DNA from: Mesorhizobium amorphae CCNWGS0123
GTDB lineage: Bacteria > Pseudomonadota > Alphaproteobacteria > Rhizobiales > Rhizobiaceae
Assembly: GCF_001686985.1 (NCBI RefSeq)
Contig: NZ_CP015318.1
Span: 4,462,001-4,526,000 of the forward strand
Length of the DNA: 64,000 nucleotides
Reading direction: 5' to 3'
Both the position numbers and the translations under genes were made by a program. This document shows, piece by piece, positions 44,691 through 52,695 of the stretch. The stretch's first letter is position 1, and each line of letters starts with the position of its first letter. Under the pieces are notes generated by a model. It saw nothing but the letters and a program-made list of their open reading frames with translations, searched no databases and was not told the origin of the DNA.

Positions 44691-44883
44691 CGTCACATCC
44701 GCCGCCTTTGTGACCTATTCTCGATTTCCGTTCCGGCAAGGCCGGATTCGAATCATGGCCACAGGGTAGCCGACGGATCGTCATCCGAGAATCCCCAATC
44801 TGGGGAGATGTTGGATTTCAACAGATTAGCTCAAGCGCCCAACTGGAAGGACCGCGAGTCGAGCAGGGGCTCAACAATGAAAA

Positions 44884-44913
44884 AGCGCCGCGCATCCATG
44901 GACACGCGGCGCT
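44884..44913 (-). terminator. Intrinsic terminator of tolC
   Basis: AGCGCCGCG pairs with CGCGGCGCT around twelve bases and runs into TTTTTC on the minus strand, 26 bp past the tolC stop. Confidence 0.85.
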
Positions 44914-44938
44914 CCTTTAAATCCAGGCTGTGGTGGCG

Positions 44939-46324
44939 TCAGCGGCCGTCCGGGGTACGCAGGCCGATCCACTTGTCCTTGACGGCGTTGTAATGTTCTT
45001 CCGGCTTGTACTTCACCACATTCAGCGCAAGCCGCTCGACCGACAGGCGGCCGATTGCGGAAAGAATGGCGTAGCTCGCCACCACCACGTCGTGCTCGGA
45101 GCTGGCAAGGTTGATCTTGGCGCTGATCACCGCGTTCTGCGCGTTCAGCACGTCGAGCGTGGTGCGCTGGCCAACGTTACGCTCCTCGATGACGCCGTTC
45201 AGCGCCAGTTGCGCGGCGGCGATCACCTCCCTGTTGGCGGCGACGCTCTGCTGCGCGGCGATGTATTGCGTCCATGCCGAGGTCACGGCCTGGCGCACCT
45301 GGTCGCGGTTGACATCGACTTCGATGCGGGCCTGACCGAGCGATTCCTTCGATTGGCGAACCAGCGCGGACGTACGACCGCCCGAGTAGATCGGTATGGT
45401 GAGCGTCGCGCCGATGCTGGCCGAATTGGTGGTACCGTCCTGTAGGGAGCCGCCGGGAGAGGTGTTGCGATAGGCGCTGGAAACGCCGGCATTAGCGGAA
45501 AGCTGCGGCAGCAGCGCGCCTTCCTGCGACTTGACCGAAAACGCCGCCGCATCGACCAGATGCTGGGTGGCGAGGATGGCCGGATGCTCGGCGGACGCAA
45601 TCGTGATCGCCGCCTCAAGGCTCGACGGCAAAAGCCTCGCCAGTGGCGAGGCCGCCTTGAGCTTGCCCGGTTCGTCGCCGACGATCTGGTGGTAGGTCGC
45701 GGCACTGGCCAGCGCCTGCGCGCGGGCAGCACTCAACTGCGCCACCGCCGAAGAACGCGAGGCATCGGCCTGGGCGACATCGGTGCGCGTGCCCTCGCCG
45801 ACCTCGAAGCGCGAGCGCGCCGCGCGCGCCTGCTCGGTCAGGAACTGCAGGTTCTGCTCGGTCAGCACCGCCACCTGGCGGTCGCGGATCACATCCATAT
45901 AGGCGCTTGCCGCATTGAACAGGGTGTTCTCTTCGGTGTTGCGCAGGCTTTCGACCGAAGCGCGAACCTGCGCCTCGGCGGCCGCGACATTGTTCCTTGT
46001 CTGGAAACCGTCAAACAGTGTCTGATTGATCTGCACGCCGAAATTGCCGGTGGTCAGGCGGGCGCTGCTGTTCGTACCGTTGATATGACTGCTGGAGTAG
46101 TCAATATCACCCGAACCGACGACTGTCGGGCGCCAGCCTGACTTGGCGATGGCCACGCCCTCGTCGGTGACGCGGACGCCGGCACGGCTGGAGTTCAGTT
46201 GCGAATTGTTCTGGTAGGCCTTGGCAAGCGCGCCGGTGATGGTTTCGGCGGAGGCAGCCAGCGGCGTAAGCGCGGTCGCGGAAACCAGGATGGCGGCTAA
46301 AACACTCTTGCGTACGGACGGCAC
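44939..46324 (-). CDS. tolC: TolC-family outer membrane efflux/secretion channel
   Basis: A 461-aa trimeric channel protein (BepC/TolC type). A signal peptide of about 26 residues ends ASAE. The two OEP repeats follow, with long coiled helices such as AAEAQVRASVESLRNTEENTLFNAASAYMDVIRDRQV and its counterpart near 370-420. It pairs with type I secretion and RND pumps. The start is GTG at 46324, which has GAGGGA 6 nt upstream and begins the signal peptide; the open frame reaches 13 codons further. It follows the pcm-like gene by 183 bp on the same strand. Confidence 0.92.
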   Translation of the reverse strand: MPSVRKSVLAAILVSATALTPLAASAETITGALAKAYQNNSQLNSSRAGVRVTDEGVAIAKSGWRPTVVGSGDIDYSSSHINGTNSSARLTTGNFGVQINQTLFDGFQTRNNVAAAEAQVRASVESLRNTEENTLFNAASAYMDVIRDRQVAVLTEQNLQFLTEQARAARSRFEVGEGTRTDVAQADASRSSAVAQLSAARAQALASAATYHQIVGDEPGKLKAASPLARLLPSSLEAAITIASAEHPAILATQHLVDAAAFSVKSQEGALLPQLSANAGVSSAYRNTSPGGSLQDGTTNSASIGATLTIPIYSGGRTSALVRQSKESLGQARIEVDVNRDQVRQAVTSAWTQYIAAQQSVAANREVIAAAQLALNGVIEERNVGQRTTLDVLNAQNAVISAKINLASSEHDVVVASYAILSAIGRLSVERLALNVVKYKPEEHYNAVKDKWIGLRTPDGR

Positions 46325-46507
46325 GTGATATCCCTCATTCGTTTTGCATGGGAACTGCGCCACACCAGCCTCTCTTTCCGATCAACTGGCGCCGCGTTTT
46401 TATCGTTCCCCCGCTGACTGCCCCCAAAATACCCGGTTATGCAAATCAGCAACGATTGTTCAAATGCAAGCGATCATGACATCGCCTTCGCTGCAAGGCA
46501 AAACCGC

Positions 46508-47179
46508 TCAGAATTCAAACGCATGAATACGTTCAAATCCGGGTAGTGGCTTAATTGCCGCATTAAAGGCCCGTCTTCCGGTTACACCCCCCCCGGTTTT
46601 GAAAAATAACCGGGCTACACCCGAATTGCCCTGTCCCTCGACTGCGACAAGACGCCCGCCCTCGGAAAGCTGGTCAAACAGCGAGGCCGGCACGTCCTCG
46701 ACACTGCCGCCGACGAAGATCACGTCGTACGGTGCTTTGGCGGCATGACCTTGCGCCAACGGCGCGGTGACCACCGCCACATTGTCGCAGCCCAGCGCCG
46801 ACAGCGTCGACCCGGCGGCTTCCGCCAGCGCCGGATCGCTTTCCAGCGCAACCACGGAGCGTGCGAGCCGCGATAGCAGGGCCGACGAATAGCCGGTGCC
46901 GCAGCCGACATCGAGCACCGACTCGCTGGCGCCGATCTCGGCCAGCTGCAGCAGCTTGGCGAGTGGTGAAGGCTCCATCAGGTAGCGCGCGCCGCCACTG
47001 GCACCGTCGGAAATGCGGATGTCTGCGTCGACATAGGCGAGATCGCGCTGGTCCGCGCCGACAAAGGCCTCGCGCGGCACGGCAAGCATGGCATCGAGCA
47101 GCGGCGCGCTGGTCACGTCCGTGGTGCGGACCTGGCCGTCGACCATCTTCACGCGTCGTTCGGAAAAATCAGCGCCCAT
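46508..47179 (-). CDS. Protein-L-isoaspartate O-methyltransferase family protein, second copy
   Basis: A 223-aa paralogue of the pcm product at 20 kb. The N-terminal MVDGQVRTTDVTSAPLLDAML, YLMEPSPLAKLLQLA and SAM loop VLDVGCGTGYSSALL identify the family. The substrate loop differs from classical Pcm (SDGASGGARYLMEP in place of the usual SQP/TISQP-containing stretch), so its target may differ. This branch regularly precedes tolC in Rhizobiales. The second half is less conserved (GVTGRRAFNAAIKPLPGF). Confidence 0.85.
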   Translation of the reverse strand: MGADFSERRVKMVDGQVRTTDVTSAPLLDAMLAVPREAFVGADQRDLAYVDADIRISDGASGGARYLMEPSPLAKLLQLAEIGASESVLDVGCGTGYSSALLSRLARSVVALESDPALAEAAGSTLSALGCDNVAVVTAPLAQGHAAKAPYDVIFVGGSVEDVPASLFDQLSEGGRLVAVEGQGNSGVARLFFKTGGGVTGRRAFNAAIKPLPGFERIHAFEF

Positions 47180-47287
47180 GTTCCAACCAATCCGCCCAAA
47201 CCAATGCGCCCAAAACCAATGCGCTTGCCGCGCCAGGACCGCGGCTCATTCGATCGGAACCCCTGCTCCCAAGGGAGCCCAGGCAAC

Positions 47288-47361
47288 TGGAGGCCTCGCC
47301 CGGAATCGAACCGGGGTGCAAGGATTTGCAGTCCTCTGCGTAACCACTCCGCCACGAGGCC
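47288..47361 (-). tRNA. tRNA-Cys (anticodon GCA)
   Basis: A 74-nt cloverleaf on the minus strand: acceptor GGCCTCG/CGAGGCC, anticodon loop CTGCAAA giving GCA, T arm CCGGTTCGATTCCGG, discriminator U and encoded CCA. The U discriminator is expected for tRNA-Cys. Confidence 0.97.
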
Positions 47362-47388
47362 TCGTTGCTCCCGGCGTTCCGAGCGGAC

Positions 47389-47417
47389 TCAATATGTTGG
47401 CGGCAGAAAGTCGTCAA
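47389..47417 (-). promoter_or_regulatory. Sigma-70-type promoter of tRNA-Cys
   Basis: On the minus strand TTGACG (47412-47417) and TATTGA (47389-47394) are spaced exactly 17 bp, placing the start about 20 nt before the tRNA. Confidence 0.55.
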
Positions 47418-47484
47418 GCGCTCGCACATCATTCCCGACGCTTTCCGCGTCGAGGCAACAGGCGCCTACTGCTCACGCAACCTC

Positions 47485-47553
47485 GCTCCTGGTGGCAGCG
47501 TTGTGCAGGACTGCAAATCCTTGCACCCCGGTTCGATTCCGGGCGAAGCCTTC
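47485..47553 (+). pseudogene. Decayed inverted copy of tRNA-Cys
   Basis: A plus-strand segment in which 39 bases (47508-47546) are identical to the anticodon, variable and T arms of the real tRNA-Cys (47296-47334 in reverse). The D arm is degraded and no 5' acceptor strand complements GAAGCCT, so it cannot fold into a working tRNA. It ends in TTCA rather than CCA. It may be a leftover of an inverted duplication or of an integrated element using the tRNA gene. Confidence 0.85.
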
Positions 47554-47593
47554 AATATATCCGCAGCGGGTCAGGAAAGCTGTGCCTGCCAGG

Positions 47594-47878
47594 TCAATCC
47601 GGCCGGCGCCGGCGCTCCCACCACACGACCAACCGGCGCCGATGGCGGCGCACCAGCGCAAATTCATAGGAAAGCACCAGCAATCCGATCGGAATCATCC
47701 AGAAGCCCAGGATAGGCAGGAAGCCGAGGATGCCGCCCAGGATCAGAACGACACCGATGACGATTCTGAGAGCGCGCGAGCGCGGCATGGTGAATTCGCG
47801 GCCAAAGACCGTGATTTTCCGCGCCGGTGCGTGTTCGCCTGCTGCAGTCATGTCGAAGCCAGACCCAATTCCAGTCAT
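47594..47878 (-). CDS. PGPGW-like small membrane protein
   Basis: About 94 aa with two predicted membrane segments (roughly residues 36-55 and 58-74) around the turn ILGFWMIPIGLLVLSYEF, which resembles the PGPGW family motif, then a strongly basic C-terminus (RRHRRRLVVWWERRRR). ATG at 47851 is an alternative start. Function unknown. Codon use fits the host. Confidence 0.7.
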   Translation of the reverse strand: MTGIGSGFDMTAAGEHAPARKITVFGREFTMPRSRALRIVIGVVLILGGILGFLPILGFWMIPIGLLVLSYEFALVRRHRRRLVVWWERRRRPD

Positions 47879-48016
47879 TAAAGACACCCGCCGGTAAATG
47901 CCGCAACCGCCTTTTCGCTCCACGGCAGTGAGCAGAACCGCTCATATGAGGGGCCCCGCCGGCGATTGCCAGAAATCGTCATGCAAAAAAGCCCGAAAAA
48001 AATACGAAATGCTTCT

Positions 48017-48045
48017 TTGCAAAGGCGAAACGGGTTTGCTATAGG
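48017..48045 (+). promoter_or_regulatory. Sigma-70-type promoter of tRNA-Asn
   Basis: TTGCAA at 48017-48022 and TATAGG at 48040-48045 are separated by 17 bp, about 27 bp ahead of the tRNA gene. Strong match in spacing and -10. Confidence 0.6.
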
Positions 48046-48071
48046 CTGCGCCACTCACATGAGAGCGCTGT

Positions 48072-48146
48072 TCCCCGGTAGCTCAGTGGTAGAGCAACCG
48101 GCTGTTAACCGGTTGGTCGCTGGTTCGAATCCGGCCCGGGGAGCCA
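48072..48146 (+). tRNA. tRNA-Asn (anticodon GTT)
   Basis: A 75-nt cloverleaf: acceptor TCCCCGG/CCGGGGA, D arm GCTCAGTGGTAGAGC, anticodon loop CTGTTAA giving GTT, T loop TTCGAAT, discriminator G, encoded CCA. It is complete and intact. Confidence 0.97.
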
Positions 48147-48249
48147 ATCTTTTCAAAGACTTAGTGGAACGCGGAAAGGTCGAGAGGTCGGCCTATGTAC
48201 GATATATGTACGTCCGATCGATCTGCTACCCTGATCAAAAGGGCGCGCC

Positions 48250-48438
48250 GTGGATTTCCGCCAAATCATGAAAGGAAAGGAAGCTGGGCTCCAGAAGGCG
48301 ATTCGTCTCGAGGCCCAAGAAGGCCTTCAGCTTGATCTTAAGGGTGTGGCCAGCGACAACGACAGCGCAATGTTTGCAGCCGACGGCAAGCTCACCAAAG
48401 ACGGCCGGCGGACGATCGCAAAGGCGCTATCCGCTTAG
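48250..48438 (+). CDS. Small orphan protein
   Basis: A 62-aa frame (MDFRQIMKGKEAGLQKAIRL, then LTKDGRRTIAKALSA), basic at both ends with an acidic middle. It lies 103 bp after tRNA-Asn and just before a stray tRNA 3' end. The frame ends GRRTIAKALSA, reminiscent of small helical nucleoid or phage-type proteins, but no family is recognised. Ribosome site: AAATC only, weak. A TTG or other upstream start is not obvious. Confidence 0.45.
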   Translation: MDFRQIMKGKEAGLQKAIRLEAQEGLQLDLKGVASDNDSAMFAADGKLTKDGRRTIAKALSA

Positions 48439-48477
48439 TAGAAGGAGGAGGTCGTATGCCGCCATCTAGCAGGAGTT

Positions 48478-48505
48478 ACAGGTTCGAATCCTGTCGGGTG
48501 CAGCA
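48478..48505 (+). pseudogene. Stray tRNA 3' end (T arm plus acceptor strand)
   Basis: T stem ACAGG/CCTGT with loop TTCGAAT is followed by CGGGTGC, A and GCA (instead of CCA). The acceptor strand CGGGTGC would pair with GCACCCG, as in some tRNA-Arg species, but no 5' half is present upstream. It looks like an attachment-site scar left by integration at a tRNA-Arg-like gene; the tRNA identity is a guess. Confidence 0.6.
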
Positions 48506-48529
48506 TCGCCGCAGTTCGCTTGCCGACAA

Positions 48530-49246
48530 CTATTCCTGCTGGAATTGACAGGGCCAATTTTCAGGCCTCGTCAAGCCAGGAGGCAATTCGGTCCGGGCGT
48601 CTCCGCAAGCCATGTTGAGCTGCCACTGGGACAGACCCGCCGAATTGGAAAGATCGAGGCCCTCGATACGGGTCAGAAAGAAAAAAGCGCGGTCAAAGTC
48701 TATCGGCGCGGTGAACCTCGCTCCTCGGAAGTCCGCCCGCGCGAGATTGGCAAACGAAAAGCGGCTGCCGCTGATATCGGCGTCATGGAACTGCGCTCGC
48801 CCCAATTCCGCCTTTGTGAAATCAACATTGGTCAGATTGGCGTCCTGGAAATTCGAGCGCTGCACTTCCGCGCTCGTAAACACAGCGCCCTGCGCGTCCA
48901 TATGGCTGAAGTCGGTCCTGTAGGCCTCGATTTTGTCGAACCGGGCGCCTTTGGCGGTCGAGTCGGCCAGGGAAGCACGCACAAGCGTTGCCTTCTCAAA
49001 ATTTGCCACAAGGAGGTTGCTGTTCCTGAGGTCGGTCGAAGTGAAATCAACACCGATCAGGTTCGCCCCGCTCAGGTCCTGTCCTTTTAGGATGAGAAGC
49101 TTTTTGTCACAGTCCTGCCAATTGACGCCAGGCGTCGCGGCTGCGTCGCAATTTTGAGCGGCAGTGGCGTTCGGCCAAGCAAATACAATGCAAACCGCTA
49201 GAACCAAGCCGGACGTACCGTAAGCTCTGGTTCGTCTCAAAGTCAT
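48530..49246 (-). CDS. Secreted pentapeptide-repeat protein
   Basis: A 238-aa protein with a signal peptide (residues 1-31, ending TAAQ) and about 25 consecutive A(D/N)LXX-type pentapeptides from residue 55 to 190 (LSGANLIGVDFTSTDLRNSN, then ANLTNVDFTKAELGRAQFHDADISG), forming a right-handed beta helix. Two cysteine pairs (NCD..DCD and MACG..PCQ) flank the helix and could close it by disulfides. Most members of this fold are cytoplasmic; export is less common. Start 49246 is chosen to begin the signal peptide; ATG 10 codons earlier is possible. Confidence 0.85.
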   Translation of the reverse strand: MTLRRTRAYGTSGLVLAVCIVFAWPNATAAQNCDAAATPGVNWQDCDKKLLILKGQDLSGANLIGVDFTSTDLRNSNLLVANFEKATLVRASLADSTAKGARFDKIEAYRTDFSHMDAQGAVFTSAEVQRSNFQDANLTNVDFTKAELGRAQFHDADISGSRFSFANLARADFRGARFTAPIDFDRAFFFLTRIEGLDLSNSAGLSQWQLNMACGDARTELPPGLTRPENWPCQFQQE

Positions 49247-49496
49247 TGTTGCTGGACCTCTGCTACTCGCCGACAATCAACCTTACCACATCTGCTGACA
49301 CTCGAAAGCGACGGCGGTTTGCCCATTGCGAGCACTACCGCGCGCTTCGTGAGGTCCATGAGCCGCTCCTGAAGTCGATCGAGACGATCACCGGCAAGAG
49401 CCGAATTCATCCAGTGGAACGGCACAGGGCCGGCGCAGCCGCGTGAGAAGCCGCGCGGCGGCGCCGGCGTGAGGTTGCGGAAATAGCTGCCGGAGC

Positions 49497-49630
49497 CTAG
49501 AGCAGGACGCGCTCCATTATCCAACCGATGTTATCATCGAAGTCGCCGGCGGGAGGAAGCTCAGTTTCGCCGACGACTTGAAAACCTTGCTTTCGGTAGA
49601 AAGCAATCGGGATTTCCCGTGATGACATCG
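49497..49630 (-). pseudogene. C-terminal remnant of a GNAT acetyltransferase
   Basis: In one minus-strand frame the stretch reads SREIPIAFYRKQGFQVVGE followed by TELPPAGDFDDNIGWIMERV and a stop. This is the classic last helix and strand of a GNAT acetyltransferase (AFYRKQGF). The upstream acetyl-CoA-binding part is missing: the preceding 50 codons do not continue the domain. The 600-bp interval 49247-49863 otherwise holds only a GC-rich hairpin (49678-49702) and unsupported frames. Confidence 0.55.
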
Positions 49631-49863
49631 AGACCACACGCCTGCGGTTCAGCCGGAGGGTGGTGGGCTAACAAGAAGGCCCGCCGCCGTGAGGTGCGGG
49701 CCAGATACTGCAATTGCGGTATGATCAGCGGCCGAAGCTGAAACCGGGGAACGGTCCGACTATCGTTGGCAAACCTGGCATCCACGACTCGTTTTCGCAA
49801 GCCAACAAGGTCGACCCGAATTCTGGGTTCATTCGATTTGCGTTGGGAGACAGCGGTTCTATT

Positions 49864-51687
49864 TTACCGAAGGTCAGTTTGATCGGCCACTACTTGGTCG
49901 CGTCTAATAAAACTGCGCCAGCCACCATAGGCGGAGATATCGGACGCGTCGGAGAGGCCAGCGGTTTCCACCAGGAACCCCTTGGCCACGCTGCCATCCT
50001 CGAGTTCGATCGTTCCGACACCGAGCGGTGGCGGGATGGCGGCGACGAACCGTCCGAAGGCGTCCGGATCAAGCCGCCAGACCTCGACGTCTATCTGCAT
50101 GCCATCGCTGGCAACCCGGACGAGGCCTGGCTTGGGCGTGGACTGGCCGGCAAGAGCGTAGAGCCGGTAGGCAGGCGTCGTTCTCGTTGCTCTCGAGAAT
50201 TGGGCGCCTAGATTCCGTAGCTGGCCGTTGAGCGGCATGCCCGACAGATGCGCACCGACCACCACCAAATCGATCACGCCATCGCCGGCAGTCTCCGCGG
50301 CCGGCTGGAGGCCGGGCTGCGGCCAGCCCGTGGCGCCGAGCGGAAGGCCGCTCGCCGCATGCAGGTCGCGGGCGAGCATCGCCGTCAGCGCGTCTCGGCC
50401 GGCGGGCGCCAGCAGGGTGACGCTCATCGGCAGGCCGTCGCCGCGTTTGCCGGTAGGCACTGCGATGCCGCACATGTCGAGTAGGTTGACGAAATTGGTG
50501 TAGGTGCCAAGCCGGCTGTTGGTGGTGATCGGGTCGGCCAGTACGACGTCCAGCGCATAGTGCGTCGGCGCGGTCGGCACGCAGAACAGGTCGACCGAGG
50601 CAATGACCGGGGCGAGCTTCGCCTTGTAGGCCTGTAAGGCATAGAGGCCGCGAAAGGCGTCCACCGCCGACAGGTTCCTGGCGCCGCCGATGATCTTGCG
50701 CGTCACCGGGTGCATGGCCGCTTCGTTGGCATCCATGAAATCGCGGATCGCCGCATAACGCTCGGCCACCCAGGCGCCCTCGTAGAGGAGGTTGGCGGTG
50801 GCGTAGAAATCGCCGAACGGGATTTCGACCAGCCGGCAGCCGAGTGGCGACAGCATGGCAAGCGAGGCCTCAAAACCGGCCTGCATCGCCGCATCGCCGA
50901 AGAACTTCAGGTCGGCCTTTGCCGGGATGCCGACGCTCAGCACCGGCGGGCGGGCAGCCAGCGGCTGGACGGCGATGTCGCGCGAATAGGCATCGGCGGC
51001 GTCGCGCGCTGCGGCGACCGTGAACACCCTATAGGCGTCGTCGACGGCCAGGGCGAACACCGAGACGCAATCGAGCGTGCGGCAGGCCGGCACGACGCCG
51101 GCGGCCGACAGTGCTCCGACCGTCGGTTTCAGCCCGACGATGTTGTTGAGGCCGGCCGGGATGCGGCCGGAGCCCGCAGTGTCGGTGCCGAGTGCGAAGG
51201 AGACGATGCCGCGCGCCGTCGCCACGGCCGAACCGGAGGAAGAGCCGCCCGGCACCAGCTCCGCATCGATGGCATTGCGCGGGATCGGCCACGGCGTGCG
51301 CACGCCGACGAGGCCGGTGGCGAACTGGTCGAGATTGGTCTTGCCGACGACCAGCGCACCGGCCGCCTTCAGCCGCGCCACCACGGTGGCGTCCTTGTCG
51401 GGCCGGTAGGTGTATTCGGCGCAGGCCGCCGTCGTCGGCATGCCGGCGACGTCGATGTTATCCTTGACGGCGAAAGGAATGCCCCAGAGCGGCCTAGCCA
51501 CGGGATCGAACGGGCCGAGTGTTTCGGCTGCGGCAAGCAAATCTTCTTTGGGCGCAAGGTGGATGAAGATGCCCGGGTCGTCGGCCGCTTCGATGCGGGT
51601 GTAGATCGTCGCGATCACGTCGCCAACGGCGAGGCCTCCCCGATAGGCTTCGTGCAGGCGTCCGACGTCGAAGTGAATGTCGCTCAT
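49864..51687 (-). CDS. atzF: Allophanate hydrolase
   Basis: A 607-aa amidase-signature enzyme that turns allophanate into two ammonia and two CO2. The Lys of the triad is K75 (FAVKDNIDVAGM), the Ser loop GGSSSGSAVATARG lies at 147-160, and the nucleophile is Ser173 in GTDTAGSGRIPAG. The C-terminal domain (about 470-600, with VVGAHLSGMPLNGQL and GFLVETAGLSDASDISAYGGWR) is the AtzF-specific domain that decarboxylates and supports assembly. It is the last gene of the operon, overlapping the cupin by 4 nt. The final dozen residues go past the usual end and enter the scarred region. Confidence 0.95.
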   Translation of the reverse strand: MSDIHFDVGRLHEAYRGGLAVGDVIATIYTRIEAADDPGIFIHLAPKEDLLAAAETLGPFDPVARPLWGIPFAVKDNIDVAGMPTTAACAEYTYRPDKDATVVARLKAAGALVVGKTNLDQFATGLVGVRTPWPIPRNAIDAELVPGGSSSGSAVATARGIVSFALGTDTAGSGRIPAGLNNIVGLKPTVGALSAAGVVPACRTLDCVSVFALAVDDAYRVFTVAAARDAADAYSRDIAVQPLAARPPVLSVGIPAKADLKFFGDAAMQAGFEASLAMLSPLGCRLVEIPFGDFYATANLLYEGAWVAERYAAIRDFMDANEAAMHPVTRKIIGGARNLSAVDAFRGLYALQAYKAKLAPVIASVDLFCVPTAPTHYALDVVLADPITTNSRLGTYTNFVNLLDMCGIAVPTGKRGDGLPMSVTLLAPAGRDALTAMLARDLHAASGLPLGATGWPQPGLQPAAETAGDGVIDLVVVGAHLSGMPLNGQLRNLGAQFSRATRTTPAYRLYALAGQSTPKPGLVRVASDGMQIDVEVWRLDPDAFGRFVAAIPPPLGVGTIELEDGSVAKGFLVETAGLSDASDISAYGGWRSFIRRDQVVADQTDLR

Positions 51688-52034
51688 TTGGCCTCCCCCA
51701 GAATGATCACCGGCAAATCCCACTGGATCAGCACGACGCAGCCGTCCTTCGTCCACACCGAATGCTCGGTGCCTACCGGATTGAGGATAACGCTGCCGGC
51801 AGGATAGTCGCCGTTCTCGTCGCTCTGGGTGCCTTCCAACACGACGATGGTTTCCAGCCCGACATGGCGGTGGCGCGGCACGCCGGCGCCGGGCCGGTAT
51901 TTCAGAATCGCGACCGACGGCTCGACCGGCCCGCCCTTGAGCAGCCAATGCACCGTGATGCCGTCGCGGAAATGTTCGAGCGCCAGCTCGTGCCAGCCGC
52001 CGTCGAGCAGGCCGGCAAAGGCAAGATTAGGCAT
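51684..52034 (-). CDS. Cupin-domain protein of the ureide operon
   Basis: A 116-aa single-cupin protein. Cupin motif 1 appears as GVPRHRHVGLETIVVLEGTQSDENGDYPAG and motif 2 as GTEHSVWTKDGCVVLIQWDL, giving three His and a Glu suited to bind a metal. It overlaps the upstream hydrolase by 8 nt and atzF by 4 nt. The role could be sensing or a side reaction on the imported ureide; nothing decides this. Confidence 0.85.
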   Translation of the reverse strand: MPNLAFAGLLDGGWHELALEHFRDGITVHWLLKGGPVEPSVAILKYRPGAGVPRHRHVGLETIVVLEGTQSDENGDYPAGSVILNPVGTEHSVWTKDGCVVLIQWDLPVIILGEAK

Positions 52035-52695
52035 TGGCAATTCCCTCGAGCACCTGGTCGGTCGTTGCCGTCCAGCCAACGATGGCGCCTTGCGCCCTGA
52101 TCATGGCCAGGGCCGCTGCCTTGAATTCGGGAAAGTAGCTTTCCGTAGCATCTTCGGCGACCAGGCATTCATAGCCACGGTCGTTGGCCTCGCGCATCGT
52201 CGTCTGCACGCAAACTTCGGTCGTCACGCCGGCAAAGACGAGTTGGCGGGCGCCAATCCACTTGAGGTCGTTGCTGAGGCTGGTCGCATAGAAGGCGCCC
52301 TTGCCGGGCTTCTCGATGACGATCTCGCCGGGCAAGGGCGCAAGCTCATCGAGGATCGCGGTGCCGGGTTCGCCCGCGATCAGTAGACGTCCCATCGGGC
52401 CCATATCGCCGATGCGGATCGACGGATTGCCGCGGTCGCGCTTGGCCGGCGGCAGGTCCGAAAGGTCGGGCCTATGGCATTCCATGGTGTGGATCACCGG
52501 CAGGCCGGCGGCGCGAAAGCCGTCGATCAGACGCTTCACCGTCGGCACGATCGCCACGACCCGACTGACGTCGTTGCCGAGGCTGGCGCCGAAGCCGCCC
52601 GGTTCGGCGAAGTCGCGCTGCATGTCGATGACGATAAGCGCCGTGGTCTCAGGCTTGAAGCCGAAGGCAAAGGGCTGTGCTGCGATTTCTGCCAT
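52027..52695 (-). CDS. Isochorismatase-fold cysteine hydrolase, triuret-hydrolase candidate
   Basis: A 222-aa alpha/beta hydrolase of the cysteine-hydrolase family. The catalytic triad can be read as D24 (IVIDMQRDF), K129 (EKPGKGAF) and C162 (TTEVCVQTTMREANDRG), and the cis-peptide bond is at VTTE. It is a paralogue of the biuret hydrolase in the same operon, with about the same layout but a different N-terminal loop (AEPGGFGASLGNDVSRV). In Herbaspirillum such a pair plus AtzF forms the triuret pathway (TrtA, BiuH, AtzF). A ureidoacrylate- or other ureide-hydrolase role is the alternative. Confidence 0.85.
   Translation of the reverse strand: MAEIAAQPFAFGFKPETTALIVIDMQRDFAEPGGFGASLGNDVSRVVAIVPTVKRLIDGFRAAGLPVIHTMECHRPDLSDLPPAKRDRGNPSIRIGDMGPMGRLLIAGEPGTAILDELAPLPGEIVIEKPGKGAFYATSLSNDLKWIGARQLVFAGVTTEVCVQTTMREANDRGYECLVAEDATESYFPEFKAAALAMIRAQGAIVGWTATTDQVLEGIANA

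Noticed and set aside
47149..47432. Short frames crossing tRNA-Cys and its copy (containing CKSLHPGSIPGE)
   Set aside because: They are accidental translations of the tRNA sequence.
49243..49524. 93-aa minus-strand frame after the pentapeptide gene promoter
   Set aside because: No domain, no ribosome site, covers the region of decayed fragments.
49714..50211. 165-aa plus-strand frame at the atzF 3' end
   Set aside because: Its second half is antisense to atzF and the first half resembles no protein.
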